Source: an uncultured Aquimarina sp.
Lineage (GTDB): Bacteria; Bacteroidota; Bacteroidia; Flavobacteriales; Flavobacteriaceae
NCBI GenBank assembly: GCA_947498935.1
Contig: CANMMM010000008.1
Coordinates: 1-64,000 of the forward strand
Direction of reading: 5' to 3'
DNA: 64,000 bases
Positions 54,673 through 62,252 of the stretch are shown one piece after another. Both the position numbers and the translations under genes were made by a program. How positions within the stretch are numbered: position 1 is the first letter of the stretch; every line of letters starts with the position of its first letter. The notes beneath the pieces were generated by a model. It was given only the letters and a program-made list of their open reading frames with translations. It was not told where the DNA came from and did no database searches.

Positions 54673-55998
54673 TTATTCTTGACTCCAATTTAATCTATCC
54701 ATTTGATTAAACGGCCATGGTGCTCCATTATTTTCTATATTGGACATCATGTTGTTTAAATCTGTAGGGGCGGCGCTTTGCTCCATCACTAGATACCTTC
54801 TCATATCCAGTATAATAGACAATGGACTAATACTTACAGGACAGGCTTCTACACAGGCATTACAGCTTGTACATGCCCACAATTCTTCTGTCGTAATATA
54901 ATCGTTCAGTAATTGTTTTCCATCGTCTACAAAGCTACCATTCTTATCTATATTAGCTCCCACTTCTTGTAATCGATCTCTAGTGTCCATCATGATTTTT
55001 CGAGGAGACAACTTCTTACCTGTCTGGTTTGCGGGACATTCACTGGTACAACGCCCACACTCTGTACAGGTGTACGAATTGAGTAATTGCACCCAATTCA
55101 AATCCAATACATCTGAAGCTCCGAATTTTTCTGGATCTGCATCAGATTCTTCTTCTGCTGGTGCTGCAAAAGGATCTGCTTCAGGGTCCATCATCAGCAT
55201 CACCTCTTTGGTCACAGATGCTAAATTATCCATTTGCCCTTTGGGCTTCAAATCTGCATAATAGGTGTTTGGAAATGCTAATAGTATATGTAGATGCTTA
55301 GAAAAGTATAAATAATTCAAAAATACTAGAATCCCTAAAATATGAAGCCACCAAGCAGTACGTTCTACCATAATAAGTGCTGCGGTAGACATTCCTTCAA
55401 AAAATGGGGCTATATACTGACTCACGGGATAGGCACCTGCCTCTACATAATGTGCTGCTCCTAATTGCTGTAATTGTAAATCTGCTGCATTCATGACTAA
55501 AAACAATGTCATCAATACCATTTCAAAATACAATATCAAATCTCCATCGCTCTTAGGCCATCCTTTCATTTCTGCACTCCAAAATCGCTTGATTTTGATC
55601 ACATTTCTTCTAACCCAGAAAATAATCACTACTGCCAGTACCGTAATAGCTAACAATTCGAATGTACCGATTAGAAAATCATAAAAACCACCTAAGAAAC
55701 TAAATACTCTATGCGTACCTATGATTCCATCAATGATGATCTCTAGCATTTCTATATTAATAATGATAAATCCTAGATATACTAATATATGTAATATTCC
55801 TGCAATCGGTCTTCGTACCATTTTGGACTGCCCCAAAGCGATACGAACCATATTTCCCAAACGCTCATTTTTATTATCTGTCCTATCAACATCTTTTCCT
55901 AATCTGATATTTCGAATGACCTTGCGGATATTTTTTGCAAAATAGCCTACTCCAGCGACAAGCGCAATAACGAATAAAATGTTTGGTATATACTGCAT
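54673..55998 (-). CDS. 4Fe-4S membrane oxidoreductase, heterodisulfide reductase-like
   Basis: 441 aa. The N-terminal half has about five membrane helices like a nitrate-reductase gamma/HdrE subunit; one lies near LLAFPNTYYAD. The C-terminal half has two ferredoxin clusters, CTECGRCTSECPANQTG and CTSCNACVEACPVS. It would pass electrons between a quinone pool and the CCG-domain protein encoded just downstream. Both genes with the MCE protein form a set that I recall as conserved in Flavobacteriaceae. Substrate not known. Confidence 0.92.
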   Translation of the reverse strand: MQYIPNILFVIALVAGVGYFAKNIRKVIRNIRLGKDVDRTDNKNERLGNMVRIALGQSKMVRRPIAGILHILVYLGFIIINIEMLEIIIDGIIGTHRVFSFLGGFYDFLIGTFELLAITVLAVVIIFWVRRNVIKIKRFWSAEMKGWPKSDGDLILYFEMVLMTLFLVMNAADLQLQQLGAAHYVEAGAYPVSQYIAPFFEGMSTAALIMVERTAWWLHILGILVFLNYLYFSKHLHILLAFPNTYYADLKPKGQMDNLASVTKEVMLMMDPEADPFAAPAEEESDADPEKFGASDVLDLNWVQLLNSYTCTECGRCTSECPANQTGKKLSPRKIMMDTRDRLQEVGANIDKNGSFVDDGKQLLNDYITTEELWACTSCNACVEACPVSISPLSIILDMRRYLVMEQSAAPTDLNNMMSNIENNGAPWPFNQMDRLNWSQE

Positions 55999-56008
55999 AT
56001 GCTGATTA

Positions 56009-56959
56009 TTAATTTTGTGTATCTTCTGGTTTTACATAAGGCTTATTCTTCTTTCCAAAAAGAGAAATATTTACATAGCGAGTCGGGTTTAATCGTACAT
56101 CCTCTAGTAACAACTCTAATTCTTTACTTGTCTTCGCTAAATTACTATACAAAACATCATCTTTAAGTAATTTACCTGCTGTACCATTGCCTCGTTCTAA
56201 ATCCTTACTAATTTTCTCAAAATTCGCTAATACTCCTTCTAGCTCATCGGCTAGTTTACCTACATTAATCTTAGATAATGAGTCTGATAATTTAGCAAAA
56301 TTAGTAGTCATTTGGTCTAAATTACCTAAGGTGCGCTTTAATTTGTCTTCGCTCCCTGACAATACATTATTTAAGGAAGCAGAAGCTCCTTTAAATTCTC
56401 TAACAGTAACACTTAGATCTCTAATAATATAATCTAAGTTATTTTTATTATTAGGAGAGAGCACTCCGTTAAAAGAGGTCAACAAAGTATCTGCATCTGT
56501 AATCGCTGATTCTAATTTTTCTTGTAGTGGAGATAGTTTTTCATTTACTAGTTCTAATAACCCTGATTCTATTATACCAGGTAAGGTATCTCCTGATTTC
56601 GCCTCTAAACCTTGTTCATAAACAGGATTAATGGCTAATGACTTTCCTCCTATCAATCCTCCTCCATAGACTTTAGCAACACTATTTTTAGAAAATGTAA
56701 ATGTATCATTTACATCAAAGGAGACTACTAAGTTTCCTTTGGTATCCGCAAAACCAATAGATACTACTTTACCTACTACAAGGCCATTAATTGTAACAGG
56801 AGAAGAAGGGATTAACCCTTCTACATTATCATATATTGCATAAAAAGTTCTATGATTATCTAATAAATTTCTTCCTTTTAAAAAACTATATCCAAAGATG
56901 AAAAGTGCTATAGCACTTAGTGCTAAAATTCCAGTTTTTACTTCGCGCGTTACTTTCAA
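56009..56959 (-). CDS. MlaD/MCE family lipid-transport protein
   Basis: 316 aa, TTG start at 56959 (first residues LKVTREVKTGILAL in the genomic reading). One N-terminal helix (about 10-30) and an MCE domain (about 35-115, with YDNVEGLIPSSPVTINGLVVGKVVSI). The rest is a long helical tail. It would form a hexameric channel for phospholipids in the periplasm with an ABC complex encoded elsewhere. It lies 11 bases upstream of the Fe-S gene and 79 bases downstream of the amidase gene. Confidence 0.93.
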   Translation of the reverse strand: MKVTREVKTGILALSAIALFIFGYSFLKGRNLLDNHRTFYAIYDNVEGLIPSSPVTINGLVVGKVVSIGFADTKGNLVVSFDVNDTFTFSKNSVAKVYGGGLIGGKSLAINPVYEQGLEAKSGDTLPGIIESGLLELVNEKLSPLQEKLESAITDADTLLTSFNGVLSPNNKNNLDYIIRDLSVTVREFKGASASLNNVLSGSEDKLKRTLGNLDQMTTNFAKLSDSLSKINVGKLADELEGVLANFEKISKDLERGNGTAGKLLKDDVLYSNLAKTSKELELLLEDVRLNPTRYVNISLFGKKNKPYVKPEDTQN

Positions 56960-57037
56960 AATATGCTCTGTTTAAAAAACAAATTTAGAATAAAAAATTA
57001 TACTTCCGCTTATGTTGCCCTGATGAATTATTAGTAT

Positions 57038-58162
57038 TTATTTAGATTTATTCGAAGAAGAATGCATTTTTAGTGCCTCTGTTAGTGAAATTAATTCATT
57101 ATCCTTAAAAGCGACGATAAAACTAGCGTCGTATCCTTTTTCTACAGCAACCGCCCTTAATGCTTTGATTTGCATGTAATCAGATGTGCTTCCAAAGTAA
57201 TATTTATAGATAGTTCCAAATTGTATTTTAGACAATTGATCCAATCCATTAAAGTTTTCGGGAAGTAATTCTACGTCATTACCCCCTGCTGAAATTTGTA
57301 CTTTAAAAGTGATATCTTCATAAATTTTTGAACCTGATGCAGTAGTATCCGCTGAAATTTCTGGTTCAGCTACATAGTAAGCAGCATCTAAACTTTCTTT
57401 GTACTTGACAATAGAATTGATGATTGAATTTGACATTTCTTGTTGCCCTTTAGCAGAATTTAGGTATTTGCCTTCCTTATTATTTGTTAAAAACCCTAAT
57501 TCTATCAATACGCTCGGCATGTAGGTTTGATGTAATACGACAAAACCAGCTTGTTTCACCCCTCTACTTTTTCTTTTTAGTGTATTGGTAAAATGATCTT
57601 GTACCACACTCGCCAATATTAGACTTTGTTCGAGGTATTCTTCCTGCATCAATGTGAGTCCTATAATAGATTCTGGAGAATTTGGATCAAAACCATCATA
57701 ATTCGCTTCGTAATTATCTTCTAACAGTATCACCGAGTTTTCATTTTTAGCTACATCAAAGTTTTCATCATTGGCATGCAACCCTAATACAAAAGTTTCT
57801 GTTCCTGAAGCTTGTGATCGGTGCGCATTACAATGAATGGATACAAATAAGTCTGCTTTAGCCTTATTAGCTATCTTACCCCTTTCGTGTAATTCAATGA
57901 ATTGATCTTTGTCTCGTGTGTAAATAACTTCAAAACGCCCGTCTTTTTCTAAAGCTGCTCCTACTGCTAATGCTACTTTGAGTACAATATCTTTTTCTTT
58001 ATACCCATTCCCCCTATTGCCTGGGTCTGCACCACCATGCCCTGCATCTAACACTACTATAAATTTTTTCTGTGTTGGTTGCGACATTAGTGTAGTATGA
58101 AATGATAGTACTACAGGAAATAGGATCATTAATAAACTGCTATATATAAGTTTTCTATACAT
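57038..58162 (-). CDS. N-acetylmuramoyl-L-alanine amidase
   Basis: 374 aa. Signal peptide (about 1-28). The amidase_3 domain (about 35-260) shows VVLDAGHGGADPGNRG with the first zinc His, KEKDIVLKVALAVG with Glu, FVSIHCNAHRSQASGTETF with the second His, and VLIELGFLTNNKEG with the last Glu. The C-terminal 90 residues look like a SPOR-like cell-wall-binding part. It cuts the stem peptide from peptidoglycan for cell separation. First gene of the minus-strand envelope cluster and divergent from lptD. Confidence 0.95.
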   Translation of the reverse strand: MYRKLIYSSLLMILFPVVLSFHTTLMSQPTQKKFIVVLDAGHGGADPGNRGNGYKEKDIVLKVALAVGAALEKDGRFEVIYTRDKDQFIELHERGKIANKAKADLFVSIHCNAHRSQASGTETFVLGLHANDENFDVAKNENSVILLEDNYEANYDGFDPNSPESIIGLTLMQEEYLEQSLILASVVQDHFTNTLKRKSRGVKQAGFVVLHQTYMPSVLIELGFLTNNKEGKYLNSAKGQQEMSNSIINSIVKYKESLDAAYYVAEPEISADTTASGSKIYEDITFKVQISAGGNDVELLPENFNGLDQLSKIQFGTIYKYYFGSTSDYMQIKALRAVAVEKGYDASFIVAFKDNELISLTEALKMHSSSNKSK

Positions 58163-58360
58163 AAATTGTAAATAAATTATCTTTCTGTTTGAAACATTTA
58201 TAATTTGTTTCAGTATTATAGATATACTAATTCGAAAATAGTATGGTTATAGTTTTTGAAATTAACAAATTAACATCTGTAAACAATTGTACTAAGACAT
58301 GCTTATTTGATTTTAATATTATTTTTTGATCAAATGCAATCTGTACACAAAAAATATATG

Positions 58361-58368
58361 TAATTTTG
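58361..58368 (+). promoter_or_regulatory. -7 box TAATTTTG upstream of lptD
   Basis: TAATTTTG fits TAnnTTTG. It overlaps a possible TTG start at 58366, which supports translation from the in-frame TTG at 58417 instead. No clear -33 TTG lies at normal spacing. Confidence 0.4.
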
Positions 58369-58416
58369 GCACTTCAAAAACTAAGCCATAGTTTTACAAA
58401 AATAGGATTTAAACCA

Positions 58417-61146
58417 TTGCAAACAACGGTACGTAACATACTTTATTCACTGATTTTTTCACTACTCTGTACTTGTTATACTACAGCTCAAGAGTTTGAT
58501 AAAACCACCTCCAAACCTGTAACGGCTCAAAAAGACTCTATTACTGTAGCAAAAGACAGCCTACCTATTGTCGATGATTTACGCAATGAAATTGTACAGG
58601 ACACTATACAAAATGACACTGTTATAGCACCTCCACAGATGCTTACGGACAAAGTAGATTACAAAGCTACTGATTACATGAGATTAAGCCGTAGAGAAAA
58701 CAAAATGTATCTCTACAATGAAGCTGAAATCATTTATGGGGAGATGCAAATCAATGCAGGATATATTATCGTAGATAATGAAAAAAACGAAGTGTATGCT
58801 TATGGAATTAAAGATTCTATAGGTGAATATGTGCAAACCCCTGTATTTAAACAAGCACAAAATATCGTAGAACCTGATTCTATACGTTTTAATTTCGATA
58901 GTGAAAAGGCATTGATTTACAATTCTAGAACCAAGCAGGGTGAGATGAACGTAAAAGGGGAAGTCTCTAAAAGGGTCAATGATTCTGTAATTTATATGAG
59001 TAATGTAAAATTTACTACTTCTGAAGATGTAGACAATGCTGATTACTACTTTTATGCCCGACGTATCAAATTGGTCCCTAAAAAGAAAATCGTAACTGGT
59101 TTGGTAAATATGTTTATTGCGGATGTACCGACTCCTTTAGGACTACCGTTTGGTTATTTTCCGTTACAAGAAAAACGAACTTCTGGTTTTATCATTCCTA
59201 GTTATGGAGAGGAAAACAATCGTGGTTTCTTTTTACAGAATGGAGGGTATTATTTTGCAATCAGTGACTATGTAGACCTGACGCTTACAGGAGACTATTA
59301 TACCAATGGTAGTTACACCTTTAGAACGGAATCTGCCTATGCACTACGCTACCGATTTAGAGGAAATTTAAACTTTAGATTCGAAAATAACCTGAGTAGT
59401 GAGCGTGGTTTTCCTGATTTTACACAGCGAACCACCTACAACATACAATGGACACACAACCAAGATGCTAAGGCAAATCCTAATTCTAGATTTTCTGCTT
59501 CTGTAAACTTTGGTAGTAGTGATTTCTTCCAGCAATCGACCAATCAGCGAAATACAGGAAACTTCTTAAACAACCAATTGAGTTCTTCGGTTTCTTATTC
59601 TAAGACCTTTGCTGGAGATCCACAAGTAAATGTAAGTGTTGCAGCGACACATACATCGAACACTAGAACTGGAGAGGTAGACTTATCGTTGCCGAATGTA
59701 AATGCCAACGTATCTAGAATTTTCCCATTTGCACCTAAAATAGGAGTTAAAAAAGGGATTATTCACAACATCAATACGCAATATACTTTTAGAGGTGAGA
59801 ATCGTGTCGCTACTCTAGATAGCCTCTTATTTACGCCTCGTATGTTTGACAATACAGAGGTAGGTATGCGGCATTCAATTCCTATTAGCACCAATTTTAA
59901 GATTTTTAAATACTTAAGTGCTACTATGGGAACCAACTTCCAAGAAAACTGGGTATTTGAAACAATCAAACAAGATTATGATCCAGAGGCAAATGATGGG
60001 GCTGGTGGAGTTGTTAGAGATACGATTGCTGGTTTTGATTCTTTTAGAACGTATAACTTTACTGCTAGTTTAGGAACTACAATCTATGGTACTTTTAATT
60101 TTAAAGAAGGAAAGAAAATACAAGCGATCCGACATACGGTACGTCCTTCTGTAAGTTATAATATCAATCCTGCTTTTGATGAGTTTTATGAGCGTTTTGA
60201 AAATCCGCAACCAGATAACCCCGATACGCTAATTGATGAATCTATAGAAGAGTTTTCGAGGTTTGAAGGTGGTTTCTTTGGCGCTCCTAGTAATGTATTT
60301 TCTAGTAGTATTGGATTTTCGCTAAGTAATAATCTAGAGGCGAAAGTGAGAAGTAAAGACTCCACTGCTACCGAACCTAAAAAGATCAAACTAATCAATA
60401 ACCTAACGTTTAGAACTGCTTATAACATTGCTGGAGACTCATTACAATTAAGTCCACTATCTATTGCTGGTAATATTCCGATTATACAGAATAAACTAGA
60501 TATTAATTTTAGTGGTGAATTAGATCCCTATGCACTGGATAATAACAATAGAAAGATTGATGTCTTTAATATCAATAATGGGGGTAGCTTATTTAGATTG
60601 ACCAGAGCGAGTGCCAACTTTGGGTATTCATTCTCTAGTGATGATTTTACCAAAGGAGCAGTAGATACTGACCCTAATACTAATGAAACCTTTAGAAATG
60701 GCGGTAGGCCTGATAATTTATTCGGAGGGGGTACTAATTTTGGTGAAGAACGTAGTTATGTAGAAGACAAAAAGGAAGATGGTGAAGAAAAGGATGTAAA
60801 GCATTATAATTACAAAATACCTTGGTCACTGCGACTAGCATATACTATTAATTACAGTAACAGTGCTAGACAAGATGAAATCTCATCGCACTCTATTATG
60901 TTTTCTGGAGATGTAGAACTTGCTCCTAAATGGACAGTGGGCGTGTCTTCTGGATATGATATCAAGAATGCTGGTTTTACCTTTACGAATCTTAGATTTC
61001 AACGTGATTTAGATAGCTGGAGAATGAGTTTTAATTGGATTCCTTTTAGTGCTAGAACGTCTTGGAACTTCTTTGTGGGTATTAAGTCTTCTGTATTGAG
61101 TGATATTAAATACGATAAACGAAGAGAACCGGACAGACAGCTGTAA
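58417..61146 (+). CDS. lptD: LPS-assembly protein LptD (OstA-like)
   Basis: 909 aa from a TTG at 58417; the frame is open to 58366, but starting at MQTTVRNILYSLIFS gives a normal signal peptide ending TTAQ, and a -7 box sits over the upstream start. An OstA-like N-terminal domain (about 80-200, with YLYNEAEIIYGEMQINAGYI) is followed by a long beta-barrel with VNMFIADVPTPLGLPFGYFPL and a Tyr/Arg/Asn-rich repeat of strands. It inserts LPS at the outer membrane. The partner LptE and other Lpt proteins are not in the window. Divergent from the amidase gene. Confidence 0.93.
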   Translation: MQTTVRNILYSLIFSLLCTCYTTAQEFDKTTSKPVTAQKDSITVAKDSLPIVDDLRNEIVQDTIQNDTVIAPPQMLTDKVDYKATDYMRLSRRENKMYLYNEAEIIYGEMQINAGYIIVDNEKNEVYAYGIKDSIGEYVQTPVFKQAQNIVEPDSIRFNFDSEKALIYNSRTKQGEMNVKGEVSKRVNDSVIYMSNVKFTTSEDVDNADYYFYARRIKLVPKKKIVTGLVNMFIADVPTPLGLPFGYFPLQEKRTSGFIIPSYGEENNRGFFLQNGGYYFAISDYVDLTLTGDYYTNGSYTFRTESAYALRYRFRGNLNFRFENNLSSERGFPDFTQRTTYNIQWTHNQDAKANPNSRFSASVNFGSSDFFQQSTNQRNTGNFLNNQLSSSVSYSKTFAGDPQVNVSVAATHTSNTRTGEVDLSLPNVNANVSRIFPFAPKIGVKKGIIHNINTQYTFRGENRVATLDSLLFTPRMFDNTEVGMRHSIPISTNFKIFKYLSATMGTNFQENWVFETIKQDYDPEANDGAGGVVRDTIAGFDSFRTYNFTASLGTTIYGTFNFKEGKKIQAIRHTVRPSVSYNINPAFDEFYERFENPQPDNPDTLIDESIEEFSRFEGGFFGAPSNVFSSSIGFSLSNNLEAKVRSKDSTATEPKKIKLINNLTFRTAYNIAGDSLQLSPLSIAGNIPIIQNKLDINFSGELDPYALDNNNRKIDVFNINNGGSLFRLTRASANFGYSFSSDDFTKGAVDTDPNTNETFRNGGRPDNLFGGGTNFGEERSYVEDKKEDGEEKDVKHYNYKIPWSLRLAYTINYSNSARQDEISSHSIMFSGDVELAPKWTVGVSSGYDIKNAGFTFTNLRFQRDLDSWRMSFNWIPFSARTSWNFFVGIKSSVLSDIKYDKRREPDRQL

Positions 61147-61277
61147 TTTTTCTCATCTTGTGCATAAAAATCATTTGTATAGCCAAATCCACAAAACGTG
61201 CACAATTAGACTCATCCTTACTTTTTCTTTTCCTTAAAAAATGACTGAAATTCACCTGTATTTCGTTACTTTATTTA
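61147..61277. other. spacer with decayed repeat pieces
   Basis: The block GAAATTCACCTGTATTTCGTT (about 61249-61268) matches AAATTCAGCTGTATTTCGTT before family-2 copy e. No gene seen. Confidence 0.45.
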
Positions 61278-61355
61278 CGTAACGCTACTATGAATTTCAA
61301 AAAGTGACTTATCCTGTCAAATTTCTTCTCATTTTCGGTCAAAAACAAAAAATCA
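61278..61355 (+). repeat. dispersed repeat family 2, copy h (degenerate)
   Basis: CGTAACGCTACTATG at the head and TCAAATTTCTTCTCATTTTCGG in the middle follow the family, but the tail is not recognisable. It belongs to the long stretch that parallels 17294-17537. Confidence 0.45.
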
Positions 61356-61458
61356 GGAAGAATTCATTACCTCATAATATCTACATCCTTTTTTGGTGAT
61401 CGCTTGTAGAAATCTGTACCTTTAAACCGTTTTCTGTAATAGAAAATCTATAGTGACT

Positions 61459-61538
61459 TGGAACTGCTGCAAAACTTGACAGCCTGTTTTATAAAAAAAA
61501 CATTAGGTTTTATTGCTTTTTCAATCCTCATAACGAAG
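61459..61538 (+). repeat. dispersed repeat family 3, second copy
   Basis: TTGGAACTGCTGCAAAACTTG at the start and CATTAGGTTTTATTGC with TCATAACGAA at the end match 17447-17537. Both copies lie about 100 bases after a family-2 copy in the same orientation. Confidence 0.5.
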
Positions 61539-61609
61539 CTTTATTACATAGAACAGGTTTAACAGATAACTATTCACTATAATGTGATGTCTTAAAAAAT
61601 AAAAAACAC

Positions 61610-61990
61610 ATGAAAAAAATTATCACCACCCCCCAAGCCCCTGCTCCTATTGGTCCTTATAACCAAGCTATTTTATCGGGTAACACTTTATATACTTCTG
61701 GACAAATAGCGATTCATCCAGAGACTGGTGAATTGGTATTGGATGACATTAAAACTGAAACTACCCAAGTTATGAATAATCTAAAAGCTGTATTAGCAGC
61801 TGCGGATATGACTTTTGAAAACGTGATCAAGTCTACTATTTTCTTAAGTGATATGAAGAATTTCTCGTTGGTCAATGAGGTGTATGGCACGTACTTTAAT
61901 GATGATACGGCTCCTGCTAGAGAAACAGTAGCTGTAGCAGCACTACCAAAATTCGTGAATGTAGAAATTTCTGTAATCGCAGTTAAATAG
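61610..61990 (+). CDS. ridA: RidA family reactive-intermediate deaminase
   Basis: 126 aa, standard length. Clears reactive 2-aminoacrylate-type imines made by PLP enzymes. The start MKKIITTPQAPAPIGPYNQA, the Arg of PARETVAVAALPKFVNVEISVIA (about 105) and the FENVIKSTIFLSDM segment are all typical. It is followed by a family-1 repeat 41 bases after the stop codon. Confidence 0.96.
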   Translation: MKKIITTPQAPAPIGPYNQAILSGNTLYTSGQIAIHPETGELVLDDIKTETTQVMNNLKAVLAAADMTFENVIKSTIFLSDMKNFSLVNEVYGTYFNDDTAPARETVAVAALPKFVNVEISVIAVK

Positions 61991-62031
61991 TCACTTGTAA
62001 GCGATTTATAGTTTTGGATACATTTTTACTT

Positions 62032-62120
62032 GCGTTAGGGATAGTAGAGGAAATCCCACAGCCCGACCTTAGGAGGTGCGAGGAATTGGAACGGATAGCC
62101 CGACCCTTGTGGTAACGCCC
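62032..62120 (+). repeat. family-1 structured repeat, copy H (89 nt)
   Basis: Starts GCGTTAGGGATAGTAGAGG and ends GTAACGCCC. It is close to copies C and E. It lies 41 bases downstream of ridA in the same direction and facing the 3' end of the PhoD-like gene. Confidence 0.9.
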
Positions 62121-62170
62121 AAAATATCTTAAACAAACTTTGAAGTGATTTACACTTTTTACATTTGGCT

Positions 62171-62216
62171 ATAAAAAAAAGGCTTTTGTACTCGATACAT
62201 GGTACAAAAGCCTTTT
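62171..62216 (-). terminator. terminator of the PhoD-like gene
   Basis: GGCTTTTGTAC and GTACAAAAGCC form a perfect stem with A-runs on the left (T-run on the minus strand). It starts 37 bases after the stop codon. Confidence 0.85.
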
Positions 62217-62252
62217 TGGAATCTGCTAATCGTTTAGCAAATGAAATTCCTA

